A DNA stretch of 64,000 nucleotides from Haberlea rhodopensis (taxonomy: Eukaryota; Streptophyta; Magnoliopsida; Lamiales; Gesneriaceae), in contig CAJQUN010000129.1 in the NCBI GenBank assembly GCA_907163345.1, positions 1,674,001-1,738,000 on the forward strand, read 5' to 3'. The notes below the pieces were generated by a model. That model did no database searches. It was not told the origin of the DNA and worked only from the letters and a program-made list of their open reading frames with translations. The position numbers and the translations under genes are program-made. Positions 11,931 through 23,685 of this stretch are shown piece after piece; position 1 is the stretch's first letter, and the number at the start of each line of letters is the position of its first letter.

Positions 11931-13959
11931 ATGTCTTCCTCGTCAGACGACTCCTCTTTCAGAGCAGTCAACGAATATGTAACTTTCATTGGGGAAAAAA
12001 CTTCCAACCTTCCTCCCCTACCGACATCCTCGGATAGCGAGGATACTTTGAGTTCGTCTGGTTCTTCGGCCGTTCGTCAGAAAATGAACAAGATAATGTA
12101 GAGCAGGGGTTGATTGCGGCCAAAGTTCCTTGGTTTGAAATCTTTGAGTCGAGGATGTATACCAGTCAACAACTCTCCTGCATCCGAGAGTATGGGAGAT
12201 CCTTGATAGCACCTCTCTTATTATTCCCTCTTCGGGATCATGCCTACCCCTCGAGGGTTATTTTCCATTTTATTTAGACCAACTTCGAGGGGGCTTGCGT
12301 TTTCCCGTTCATGCCTTCTTTCTTGCTGTTGCGAATTATTTTACAGTTTTGCTCAGCCAACTGTTCCCCAACAACTATATGCTTTTGGCTGGTCTTTTTA
12401 TTGTTCTTTCTTATTTGGGTTTCACCATCACTCATGAATTGTTTCACTATTTCTTCCAATTAAATAAAAAGAAAGTTGGTCTTTTTTATTTCTCTTCCCG
12501 AACGGGGGTCGGCTTCCTTACGAACTACCCATATCCAATAAAGAAGTGGAAGAAATTTTACACTTTTGCTTGTCCATCTCATCCCTTGGACTGTCCCATG
12601 CATTGGAGGAAAAGTCTCCTGAGGGCCAAATTCATCAAGGGTCTCCTCGAGAAAGAATCGTATCTGTCCGTTTGTCGGAAACTCGACGACCAGTGTTACG
12701 ACCTGGCAGAGCTTATTGACGACGAACTGTTGTACTTGTTCTTGCTGCGCCCGAAGGGGGCGCATCACTATGCATGCCCCTCGGTGAGTGACTAGAGCAC
12801 TTTCTTCTTCCCGCAAATAGTATGCTCGGACTAACCTTGTTATTCCTTTACGCAAAGGAGAAAATGAACAGATCAAGGATGTTGGCCAACCCGAAGGGTA
12901 AGTCCTCTAAGAGCCAAGCTTAGGGGCAGGCATCGGGATCAAAGGATCCAACACCTTTGGTTGTGAAGACCCTGCCAATGCCCCCTCCCCCCAACCCCCA
13001 CTTCCCCAATCCCGGACAATACCAATCCAAACACGGAGGAACCCTTGGTTGCTCGTCCTCACAAGAGGGCAGCACCCGAAGGCCAAGGTTCCTCCCCCAG
13101 AGCCCCTCCAGCAAGAAAAATCGTGCCTGTAACTCCCCCTCATGAACCCCGAGCCTCTTCCCTACCAAGCCCTTCTTCTGCTCCCAACATTCTTCGCCCT
13201 CCCCCACGAAAACGTGTCCTTCACTGGGACTACTTTCCTCATGCCCCTTTCTTTAAAAACCTGACCCCAAAACCTCTCGATCCATCCTTTCTTCTCTCTC
13301 AACAATCCATATAGAAAGCTTCTCTAGGAGTTAGCTTCCAGTAACTTGGTGAACGATTTCTACACCTCTTTGGTGAAGGTAAGTCAGATTCTTTTCCCAC
13401 AATTTTCTAATTGTTCTTGTTCTTTACTTCGTTGTATTCTTGTGCAGGCCCACATGATGGCGGGCGAACTCCTAAACCGATTTCACTCCACCCGGGCAGA
13501 GAGCACTGCTCGCACAAAGAGCGGGATCAGTTTCATAACATGTGCGAGGACTTGCAGAAGGATATGGCCCTTCTCCAAGAGCAGCACAAATCTGATAAGA
13601 AAGCTCGGGAAGTGGTCCTGAAGGCTCTTGAAGAAGAGCGAAGAAGGTCCGAGGAGCTGAAGAGAAAGGCGGCTGACCTTGAAGAAATTAACAAGACTCT
13701 ATCCAAGCAATATGCTCAAGAAAAAGCTTCCTTCGAAGCTCGGGCAGAAGAAATTTGGTTGAAGAGGAAAGCCGATTTTTTGAAGTCCGAGGAGTATGGC
13801 AACACGGTGTCTGACAGCGCCTCCATATTTTTCGAGCATGGGTTTGAGGCTTGTGCACATCAATTTGAGGCAAATGGTTATCCACCAGAAGGCACCTCTT
13901 CGGACTATCGGGACCAGGAAGCAGCCTTGGCCAGCCTTCCTAAAGATCTATTTAAATGA
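11931..13959 (+). pseudogene. Decayed gypsy-type gag-like gene (PF04195-like), intron-containing
   Basis: The start at 11931 gives an acidic Ser-rich N-terminus, then an in-frame TAG at 12099-12101. The frame shifts before the conserved part at 12270-12783, which holds DQLRGGLRFPVHAFFLAV, the hallmark of the 'putative gypsy type transposon' domain. Two introns look credible: donor GTGAGT at 12784 with acceptor before 12858, and donor GTAAGT at 13379 with acceptor before 13448. The last exon encodes a coiled coil (about 13545-13760) ending SLPKDLFK. Such spliced gag-like genes occur in plant gypsy-derived elements. No protease or polymerase follows on this strand. Confidence 0.7.
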
Positions 13960-14029
13960 TAGAGTAGGGTTGTATCTTCTGTTATTTTCCTTGCATTTGT
14001 AATCATTTTAAAAAACGAATAAACTCGAT

Positions 14030-14880
14030 CCTCTCGAGCATAAATATTTAAATAGAACAATGAAATTTCGAACAAGCTCGAACATCCCGAGCATAAACAC
14101 TTAAGCAATTTTAGGTTTAAACATGGACCGAACATCCCGATCCCATTAATAAACTAATAAATTTCCAAACAAGCTCGAACATCCCGAGCACAATCACTTA
14201 GGCAATATTTAGGTTTCAACATGGACCAAACATCCCGATCCCACTAATAAAATTCCAAACAAGTTCGAACATCCCGAGCATCAACACTTGGGTAATTTTT
14301 AGGTTTAAACATGGTCCAAACATTCCCGTCCCATGAATAAACTAATAAAATTCCAAACAAGCTCGAACATCCCGAGCAATAACACTTAGGAAACTTTTAG
14401 GTTTAAACATGGACCGAACATCCCGATCTCATGAATAAACAAATAAAATTCCAAACAAGCTCGAACATCCCGAGCAATAATAGAACGTACTCGAACATCC
14501 CGACTACAAACACTTAGTCACGTTTTAAGTTCAAATATGGATCGAACATCCCGATCCCACATTTAATCTTTCAACAACGGACCAGACAAATAATTCAAAC
14601 ACGAATAGAATATGCTCGAACAACATCAATAATAGAACGTACTCGAACATCACGAGCACAAACACTGAGTTACGGTTTAGGTTCAAATACCGATCAAATA
14701 TCCCGATCCCGCATTTAACATGCCAACAATATACCAGCTTAAATAACTCAAACACCAATATAATGTGCTCGAACATCCTGAGCATCCATAATAGAACATA
14801 CTCGAACATCCCGAGCACAAACACTTAGTCAATTTTAAGTTTAAACATGGAGCGAACATCCTGATCCCTCGAATAAACTA
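14030..14880. repeat. Tandem array with GCTCGAACATCCCGAGCA units
   Basis: About eight degenerate units of roughly 95-115 bp. Each carries CTCGAACATCCCGAGCA, itself a near palindrome, and ATGGACCGAACATCCCGATC. It directly follows the gag-like gene, the position where several plant gypsy elements keep tandem repeats. Confidence 0.8.
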
Positions 14881-14965
14881 ATAACATTTTGAATAAGCTT
14901 ATACAAAAGCAAACTTACTTTAAATATCCAAAGTACTCTAAAAATCATAAAAAACAACAATCAAA

Positions 14966-15352
14966 TTACAATATAAAGTACTTCTTAGGGTTATGAACAT
15001 TCCATGGTCTTTTCAGTTCTCGACCCAGCTGATCTTCCAGTATATATGACCCTCGCCCGATCATTGTCTTTACTTTATAAGGGCCTTCCCATTTTGGCTC
15101 TAATTTCTTTACATCCCCAGCCGGGGTAGTTCTCCGCCATACCAGATCCCCGACCTGAAAATCCCTTGGGCGAACCCTCCGATTATAAGTGTTAGTGATC
15201 CTTCTTTTGTACATTTCTGTGTGTGCGGCTGCTCTTTCTCTCAACATGTCCACCTCATCAAGTTCTAATTTTCTCGCATCCTCATTCCTTTCGGGGTCAT
15301 AATGTTGTACCCGAAGAGACTCTACACTGATTTCACGGGGGATCAAAGCCAT
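14966..15352 (-). pseudogene. Gypsy integrase C-terminal fragment
   Basis: 128 codons on the minus strand. The peptide has RVRPRDFQVGDLVWRRT, then KLEPKWEGPYKV and GSYILED, the GPY/F module at the end of Ty3/gypsy integrases. No catalytic core precedes it in the window. It is antisense to the neighbouring gag-like gene, so it comes from a different element or a rearranged copy. Confidence 0.8.
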
Positions 15353-15360
15353 GGAGTTTC

Positions 15361-16440
15361 TCCTGTCATAATTTGTTGTACTAAAGAAGCTACTCTGTTG
15401 TACGAAATATACTGATTTGTGGTAGTAAATAATATAATTTGTGGTACATATAAGTTACTCTGTGGTACTAAACGTATTGATTTGTGTACCAAATTATATA
15501 ATTTGTGGTATTATATCAGCTAATAAGCGGTATTAAATATACTGATTTGTGGTACACAAATTATACAATTTGTGGCACTAAATAAGCTACTCCGTGGTAC
15601 TAAACATAATGATTTGTGGTACCAAATTATATAATTTTTTATACTATATAAGCTAATTCAGTGTGCTATATATATTGATTTGTGGTACTAAATAACATAT
15701 TTTTGATACTAAATAACGTAATTTATGGTATGATATAAGCTACTATGTGGTACTAATTATACTGATTTATAGTACCAAATTTTATAATTTGTGGTACTAT
15801 ATAAGCTAATATGTGGTACTAGATATACTGATTTGTGGTACTAAATAATATATTTTATTACTAAATAACATAATTATTGGTACTATATAAGTACTATGTG
15901 GTACTAAATATACTTATTTGTCGTACCAAATTATATAATTTGTGGTGCTATATAAACATATGTAGTACTAAATAGATTGATTTGTGGTATTAAATAGCAT
16001 ATTTTTGGCACTAAACATAATTTTTGGTACTATATAAGCCACTGTGTGGTACTAAATATATTGATTTGTGGTATTAAATATATTGATTTGTGGTACTATA
16101 TGAGCTAATATGTGGTACTAAGTATACTGATTTGTGGTATCAAACTATATAATTTGTGGTACTATATAAGCTAATTTGTGTTACTATATAATTTGTGGCA
16201 CTATATAAGCTAATATGTGGTACTAAATATACTGATTTGTAGTACCAAACTATATAATTTGTGGTACTATAAAAGCTAATTTGTAGTACTATATATATTG
16301 ATTTGTGCTACTAAATAAAATGATTTATGAACCAAATTCTTTAATTTGTAGTACTATATAAGCTAATATATGATACTAAATATACTGATTTGTGGTACTA
16401 AATAACATACTTTTGTGGTACTATAACTACTCTAGTCAAT
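15361..16440. repeat. AT-rich minisatellite (TTTGTGGTACTAAATA)
   Basis: About 1.1 kb of degenerate repeats of a 20-22 bp module (GATTTGTGGTACTAAATATA and variants with TATATAAGCTAATATGTGGTAC). Modules alternate, giving a higher-order spacing of roughly 60-90 bp. Confidence 0.85.
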
Positions 16441-16744
16441 GACACATTGAAGGGATGAATATTTTCTAAGATCGCATTGTAATGTTTATTTGTTAATCTT
16501 TCTTTGTTCGTGTACAAATGCATGCGCTGAGTGTAACTAAGGGGAGCTTCTGTGAGATTGATTGTTCAATTATAACAGCAAAAAGACTATTGACTAGGAT
16601 AACATAATACACAATTCAAGAACGAAACTGGCGATCCACATTTCCTTCTAAATGTAATTTGGAACAATTTCAACAGAATCAAAAGTGCGTACAACCCCTT
16701 TTTGATAGTAGTAGATTAACGAAACTGCTTGAGATGAGCGTGGA

Positions 16745-16850
16745 TCACTGTTGTAAGACTTCAACTTTTTTTTCCCTTATAAGTGACGAGCCTATTCGTA
16801 GCAGAGCACTTTCTGGGGATATAAAGATCCATGTTTTGTCTCTCTTTGTC
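16745..16850 (-). pseudogene. Ribosomal protein eS21 remnant with internal deletion
   Basis: Reading minus from 16838 gives QNMDLYIPRKCSATNRLVT, the N-terminus of eS21 (RPS21), then directly, one frame on, KKVEVLQQ and a stop at 16745-16747, matching the eS21 C-terminus. The middle half of the protein is missing and the junction is out of frame. No introns are visible. A dead copy; the family match is from recall of both conserved ends. Confidence 0.7.
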
Positions 16851-17185
16851 TTGCCTGAATTTTCTAGCACACAAATAACTCACATCTCAATGCACCAGAA
16901 TGATGTAGCGCAAACTGCGGAGGGAGCTCCATTTTGCATACCAAATCGGAATTGCAAAAAACATTTATGGGTTTAGAACTAAACTGCCAAGAAAAAAATA
17001 ATGAATTAGTTTTTGTTTTTGTTTTACAAAAATCATGATTTTTCAGAAACTTAATAATGATTGTTTGATACAATTATCAAAACTTATTATTCAATCCTGT
17101 ACCCAATTCATGGGGACTCAATAATAGGAAAAAGGTGCATTTTCAGTCATGGTATTTGGCTCAAATATTACTAAACATTGATAAA

Positions 17186-17462
17186 TCAATACTTAGGATC
17201 TGTGAAGAAACTACTAATAGAAGGCATGATTTCTGGAGCTCTATTGTAAATTCCCAAGAGCATGTTCATCATTCTTCTCCCTTACAGAAAACTTATCCAA
17301 CACCCAAGCAACCCGATTCTCTTTTCTCACCCTGACTTCGGGGTTTATGGTGGTGTTACGGATCAACTGCATTCTGCAAATCCCGGCGGCAACTCCCACA
17401 ATAGCAAGCAAAGGGTATAACTCGGCTCTAAGCCATTGCTTGAGGGTTGTGGAAGAAGCCAT
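17186..17462 (-). pseudogene. B12D-family protein, frameshifted copy
   Basis: The start at 17462 gives MASSTTLKQWLRAELYPLL, then INPEVRVRKENR and EKNDEHAL, the pattern of plant B12D proteins (small mitochondrial membrane proteins of about 88 aa). The frame ends early at a TAG (codon 74), but the next frame continues RAPEIMPSISSFFTDPKY to a stop at 17186-17188, matching the B12D C-terminus. One small indel near 17250 therefore breaks the gene. The coding part is intron-less, as in a processed copy. A sequencing error cannot be excluded. Confidence 0.72.
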
Positions 17463-17964
17463 TCATTGACGAGCTAAGGGAAAGAATAAATTGTTTATGT
17501 ATATAAAGGCTTTTTTAGTAATTTAAGTTATTAGAGAGTTAAAGGCAAGAGAATGTTAAACTGGGGACTGATTCTATAAATGAATTTGAATGTGGACTGA
17601 AACCCAACTCAGATTTGGGGATGGGAATTTTTTATCCCAATTTGCCGTATTGTTTTATTTTATTTATGGAAAATTTATTTGATTTTGTCTGATAAATAAA
17701 TAAATAGTTGTCCATTGATTATGAAAATTAATTTTTTCTTTAAATATAAATTTCTATTCATTTAATTAAATATTTAAGATCCATTATAGATTTTTTAAAT
17801 GATTCGAAGAATATTAGCAAGTATTGCTCTATCGGGTTTTAAATTGATGAAATATAAGATACGCGTCACATAGTTAAAGTATGCAAAAATATAGTTAAAA
17901 TATGAAATTGAAAAATATATTATAGTTGGTAAAAAAATAAATAGAAAATACAAGATTGTAATTA
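17463..17964. other. AT-rich spacer
   Basis: No gene seen. Confidence 0.4.
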
Positions 17965-18673
17965 CAGTAAACTTTTATAAATTAATACTTGATAAATTAA
18001 TTACTTCTCTAAAATAATATTCTTTCCCGATCTCAACTTGGTCAGTTTAAAAATAGTATTTCGATAAATTGTTAAGATAATAATTTTTAGAAAGACCCTT
18101 ATATAAATCTATAGTCCCAGATCATAAATTAATAATTCTCTAAAATTGCAAGCATGACTATGACAATTTAGTAAAAATAAGAATTTATTGTTGTTTGTTT
18201 TTTCTCAAAATTTAAATATAGGTGGATTCAATCTTTAATTTTTCTCATTACATTCAAAAGCTTTGAAGTCGTGTTTCAAATTGCATCAAAAAAATTTGAA
18301 GATTTATTACCTCCATGAATGCTTCCTTTCGCGTGATTTGGTATCAAATGTACTGAATTATCATCAACTTCATCATCAACAGGATTTCCAATAACACTAG
18401 CAATTTCTTCTAAACTTTTAGATCTCTGAAAATTCATCATTTTCACCTGGATAATTCAACAGGTGATTGGCATACATTTTATTGCGTGAATTGAGATCAT
18501 TAATTATATTATTAAGTTCATGGATGTCTTTTTCACAAGTTGGTTCATTTAAGTTCATTGGTGGTGTTTCACTCTTTAAATTGATAAATTATTAATTTAT
18601 CGATTAATTAATACCTCTCTAAATTAATAAAATTTCACGGTCTCAACATTATTAATTTATAGAAGTTTTACTG
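17965..18673 (-). mobile_element. Emigrant/Lemi-type (pogo, Tc1/mariner) element
   Basis: 709 bp between TA dinucleotides (17963-17964 and 18674-18675). Both ends carry CAGTAAAACTTCTATAAATT or a close variant as inverted repeats, the signature I recall for Arabidopsis Emigrant MITEs and the related pogo-like Lemi1. The inside, read on the minus strand (about 18550-18290), has protein-like stretches such as NDLNSRNKMYANHLLNYPG, probably a remnant of the transposase 3' end. It is non-autonomous. Confidence 0.75.
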
Positions 18674-18675
18674 TA

Positions 18676-20046
18676 TGTGGAACCGCGGTTGTTCTCTAGA
18701 AATTCATTCACCTTTTGATTATTATTAACTTGTAAATAATAATAACTTGTAATTGCAATGGCCACGTAATTAAGGAACCTGATTAGGTGAAGCTTAAAAG
18801 AGATTTGAATTGTAACAGTATATTAATCATTATGGAATCAAGAACTAGAATATATACAAATACTACAATTCTATCCTAGGAAACTCTAGATATGTGGTTG
18901 TAATGTTGGAGGAATTATTTTTAAAAAATAATCTTTGTTTCGAGATTTTGAAATATAATATTTTTAATTATCATTTTTATTTGATCTTTGTTTTTATATA
19001 TGTTTGAGTATCATTTAAAAAAAAACGCAAATTAAAAAAAATGTTTGGCGGAGGTGATTGTGGTCCTTCACAGCTACAGATTTCTGCCAACTTTTGTGCT
19101 TGATTGGCATTAATCTGATGTGCATGAATTGCGCCTAATTTACGGTAATATCTTTGATAAATCTAGCTTTTGGTTGAGGCAGGTAAGAAAGATTTACAGC
19201 ACTGTACTTTATTATTATTATATATATACTTATATATAAAAAGGTCTCCAAATTAGACATTGATCACTTAAATTAGGGCTGATATTTGAGAATTTGTGAT
19301 CACGATTGTGCATGGCATTTGAATATACATCATGAATTCAAACTCATGATGACATCTTTGAATTCTTTTCTTAAAATGAAGTGCTTTTCTTGGCCACATT
19401 CATGTATATATTTGAAATTCGACGAGTCTCAAAACTAGATAAATATATAATTGAAATTACTTAACTATAAATGAGATTACACCAAAGAAGCTAATTACCC
19501 TCCTGTATTTTCAAAATAGGCAAGTTACACCATGTGATTTGAAAATAGACAATTTATCTCATGTGGTTTATGAAAATAAACAGTTTACCCCCTGTAGTTT
19601 GTAAATATGTGCAAAACATCTCTCCGATTATGATATGTTTGCAAACCACATGAGGATAAACTGTCTATTTTGAAAACTATATGGGGGTAAACTTTCTATA
19701 AACAAACCACTGTGCGGTAAAGTGCCTAGTTTGAAAATCGTATGGGATAAACTGTATATTTAAAAATTATATGGTGTAATTTATCTATTATCGATAGCAT
19801 GGTGGGTAAATTATCATGTTTTTAAACACATGCAAAAGGTACCTTTCATTTCGTACCCGCAGAGTCAGTAAAATTTGTCATAAATCACAATATTCAAGAA
19901 ACTAAATGAAGGACAAACTAAAAAACAACTAATACATAACAATCCTATGCGGTATGTATGTTAGTTATAAATAACTCCAAACAGCCAACCATTTCCATGA
20001 AACCAAAACAAAAATTTGAACATACACATTAAAGAAGAAATAGTGC
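18676..20046. other. Spacer downstream of the Dof gene
   Basis: No gene seen apart from the foldback repeat at about 19490-19820. Confidence 0.45.
19490..19820. repeat. Foldback repeat (GTAAATTACACC-type)
   Basis: Inverted, internally repetitive sequence with alternating GAAAATAGACAATTTATC and AAACCACATGAGGATAAAC motifs around a TTTGTAAATATGTGCAAAA centre. A diverged relative lies at 59990-60260. A non-autonomous DNA element is likely; boundaries are uncertain. Confidence 0.5.
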
Positions 20047-20107
20047 GTGGAGCCTGGTTCATGTAATTGTCCTCCTCCCCTTTTTCTTCAAGATATTAAT
20101 GTACCAC

Positions 20108-21367
20108 TCAACGTAAAAATCCATTCCAATATCCATTTGAATTTGAATTCTCTTGTTCCTTTCTTTGATCCGCTTCAGTACTTGTGCTCGGATGTTGTTT
20201 CATCGCTCCAAAAGGAAAAACTAACCTTTCATTAATATTATTTTCTTGGGGTAATCTACCAGAATTCTCATGAAATCCGTCGAAGGAGAAAGCAAGGGAT
20301 GGCTTAATTTCCTGAAAATGGAATCCAGGAGCAAAAGAAGCGGCATTAGTTTCCGCATTAGCCATGGGGACAGAGGGGTTCAACCCCCTCACTGAAGTAC
20401 CATTCCTTAGAAAATTTAAAGCTGAAAGTGGGGTAGGATTAAAGGATGGTGAAGAAGAAATATAATTGATGACATTTTGGTTTTCAATCTTTGGGAACTC
20501 CAGAAACTGAGGGATCACATGATAGTAATCTTGTGAAGCTGGGAAACCAAGATTAAGATCCTGCCCTTGATCATGGCTTTTAAGGTTCTGAGAAGCGAAG
20601 CTTGGAGGGTTCAGATTAGGAAGCTGCTTCTGGGATGAAACTGATGGCGCAGTTGCCATTGATAATGAGGGTGAATTAATAATAGAGTTGGATTTCTTGT
20701 TTTTTCTCGAACCACCTCCAACCGGTATGCTTCTTAGGGTTCCGCCTTCGGTCCAATACCTTCTACAACCCTTGCAGAAGTATCTTGGTTGGGTGAGGCT
20801 ATAGTTGTTGTAATAACAAAACTTTGTGTTAGTTGAATGGCACCTTGGACAATTTAGGGCTTGGTCTTTCTGAGGTCTCACCTTTCTCTCCATTACTGCC
20901 CTTGTGCATTCATTTGGAGTTGTTGCCATAGAATTTGCCGCACCAGTTTCCTTTAAATTAAGAATAGAGGAGATACTATATAATCAACTAATCTTGGCTT
21001 GTGATAGGAAAAACAGCAATAAATAAAGACCTATCAACAACTGTCACGAGGATATGCATATTGAAGGATTGGAGAGAAAACGAAATCGCGTTGCTTTTTC
21101 GCCTTAAACCAACACCACGACCTTCATCAACTCCACGATCTTTATTGGATTGAATTCTTCAATTTTGAATATGAGTCCATTTCATGGTTGATAATTTGAA
21201 AGGTTGTACGTTCATGTATGTGGTATTGAATGAAACTAATAAAACTAGAAAGAGCCTAGCAAACTAGAAAAACAGACAAAACTAGCTAGCTAGCGCCTAG
21301 CTAGGTAACTTTTAAAAGGAAAGGAGAACAAACAATGTTAACAACGAATTAAGATTACCTTTTTCAT
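20108..21367 (-). CDS. Dof zinc-finger transcription factor (DOF3.7/DOF2.5-like)
   Basis: Main exon 20108-20950, with a probable 9-nt coding first exon at 21359-21367 (ATGAAAAAG) joined across a GT-AG intron; total 283 aa. Without it the protein starts at 20929 (273 aa). The Dof finger has CPRCHSTNTKFCYYNNYS and later FCKGCRRYWTEGG, giving the C2-C2 zinc ligands. The C-terminal motifs LPNLNPP, DLNLGFP, LVFPFG and YWNGF fit the DAG1/DAG2-like group. Dof proteins bind AAAG in promoters in the nucleus; DAG members act in seed germination and vascular tissue. Exact orthology is unproven. Confidence 0.9.
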
Positions 21368-22344
21368 CCTAACTAGACTTCAAGAATTCACAAAAAATGC
21401 ATGCCGACAAAAATGGAGCAAAGAAAAGTGTGTGGTTAAGAACTGTCTTAAACCTGAAGCTGGAGACAAGACATAAAAGGGATGGGCAAAGAGACAAGGT
21501 AATTCATAAGATGAGAGATGCAAAATTGATAAAAGGTATCATAGTGATATTTTTCACTAGCTAGTGTAGTACACAAAGCAAAGGCAGATTGTGATCCATT
21601 AGGCCATCTCTAACCCATTACTCTATTTTAGTTCAGATTTTACATGTAATTTCTACACCAAACATAAAACTCATCTACAAAGTTCTTCGCTCCCGTTGGA
21701 GTTGGCCTAAAGGCAACAAAACCAGGTTTATTTTCTCCAAGCGCATAACTAATTCGTTCAAAATTTTCAAGGAACTCGGTCCCAAAAAAGAAGAATAATA
21801 ATAACTAATAAAAAACCTTTCTCACCTGAGTCCATTGAGCACCATCCATGAATTCAGACGAACAGAAAAAGGGCTAACAAAATGGAAAAAAAAACAATGG
21901 AGAAAATTCTCCTCCTTTAGTTTTCTGCAGTTGTACGTCTTTAATTCAAGAAAGTGAATGTTTCTGAGTTGTTCTCGGTTGGATTTTTTTTGAGTTGGCT
22001 TTACTTTTATGGGTGATGGGAGGAAGAAGGGAAAGGATTGTTCGTTTTGACTGCACTTATTCATATAATATATTGCTGAGCTTTAATCCATGGTGTGAAC
22101 TTTTGTCTGCTTTTATTCATCATCATCCATATTTTTTCACTATTTAATTCTCCCGTGAGTGCAATTGTGAATGTACATTCTTTAGTGGATTTCTCTTTTT
22201 TGACTCCGGAATGAAGGAATCCTTCAATCATGACGTCTCTCCCACTATATAATAAACAATTGGAGAGTACATATATTCCGAGTAACATGGTAGATTTATC
22301 AGGTGGTCGCTCTTCAAACAAATTAATTCGAAGGTTTAAATTTT
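21368..22344. other. Upstream region of the Dof gene
   Basis: Probable 5'UTR and promoter. Small ORFs here have no recognisable domain. Confidence 0.4.
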
Positions 22345-22635
22345 AAGAAAATTGTCAAATTCGTCCTATAAGTTATCTTACTTTTATTTTTCGTCCTCAA
22401 ACTTGTTAAGTTTGCTCTTAGTACATAACTTTGATTTTTTTTGTTGGTTTTACTGGAGCGTTGACGTGGTATTGTAAAATGCTGATGTGACACGAAATAA
22501 TTTTTAAGATATCTGGTGTTACGTCAGCACTTCTGTGAAATATGACTAAAAGCCAACAAAAATCAAACTTAGGCGAGTAAGACCTAACTTTGATCAGTTA
22601 GAGGACGAAAACAACTTAACGACGGTTTTCCCTTA
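22345..22635. mobile_element. MULE-like foldback MITE
   Basis: Ends are inverted (GAAAATTGTCAAATTCGTCC; the right end reversed reads GGGAAAACCGTC...TTTTCGTCCTC) and both are flanked by TTAAATTTT-like sequence, compatible with a 9-bp target duplication. The interior has complementary halves (GTTGACGTGG.../...TTACGTCAGC). Boundaries approximate. Confidence 0.45.
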
Positions 22636-23089
22636 AATTTTTAAACGAACATGTAATTATACTGTTGCATATTGTGCAGACATGTAAAGAAAAAGACTAC
22701 AATCTCTTTAGCTTTACCCCTGTGTATTCCTTTATTATCCTAAGAGGCCAATCTGCTTGCGTGCTCAAAGCCATCATCATAAAAGCAGAAAAAGAATCTG
22801 TTGGAAGTGTCTTACAGTTTAGCAACAAAAATAATATTTCAAAAGATTTATTATGAACAATCTTTATCAAATGCATTTCCCCCCTTATTTTCCTAACTGA
22901 AACATTCTTCAACAACTTTTAGGATCAGTCCATAGAATTTAATAGATTCTGGGTATATATAGCTTACCAACCGAAGCAATTTCGTTTCTTTTTCCCGATT
23001 GCCATTGTTTATTTCATTCACGATCCAACAACAACTAAACATTTAATTATTGAAGTAGGCAAGTGGTCGCCAAGCAATGAACTCTGAAA
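22636..23089. other. AT-rich spacer
   Basis: No gene seen. Confidence 0.4.
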
Positions 23090-23685
23090 CAGGGGCAGCT
23101 CAAAACCCCAAAGCCACTAAAGTATTTGCTTTAGGCATCGATTTTAATAAGGCCCCAAATTTCTAGTCCCAATATTTATTAATTATAGAGTTGAGAATCT
23201 CGAAAAATTGCTCCCCCTATATTTAATTAACAATTGATGTTAAAGTAATTATATTGAATCATATGATAAATTCATATATTGATTGTGATTTGAAAAAAAA
23301 ATATTGTGATCTTAATAATTTTCTTAAGCATGATATTCATTCTGATATTTATGGTTTAAATTTATTTTTGGAGTTAAAAGAAGTTGTCAATGTAGAAATT
23401 AAGGTCCAATTGAAATATTAAATTTAATAAAAACAATTGATTGTTTTCTCAATTATTTTATTATATTACTTAATATATTAGTTATAGTTACATATGCAGA
23501 GAAGTTTTTCAAAAATAAAGATTATAAAAATTTATTTATGGCAAATACGTAAAAAATTATTTACAACAACTATGTCACAATATCGATTAAATGAATTAGC
23601 CGTTCTGAAAATCGAAAATGATTTATTGGCTAAACTTGAATACAAAATTTTAAAGCACTGCCGCATCAAAAAATGCAAGAAGTAA
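23090..23685 (+). pseudogene. hAT element remnant with transposase C-terminus
   Basis: A hAT-like terminus CAGGGGCAGCTCAAAACCCC starts at about 23090. At 23494-23685 an ORF encodes RSFSKIKIIK and MSQYRLNELAVLKIEND, which matches the C-terminal dimerisation end of TTF-type/hAT transposases (RSFSKLKLIK ... MSQERL). The rest of the transposase is gone and no right terminus was recognised. Confidence 0.7.

Noticed and set aside
12907..13207. Minus-strand ORFs of 78 and 95 aa
   Set aside because: Gly/Trp-rich shadows of the Pro-rich part of the gag-like gene.
16659..16976. 105-aa plus-strand ORF
   Set aside because: It is antisense to the eS21 remnant and has no domain.
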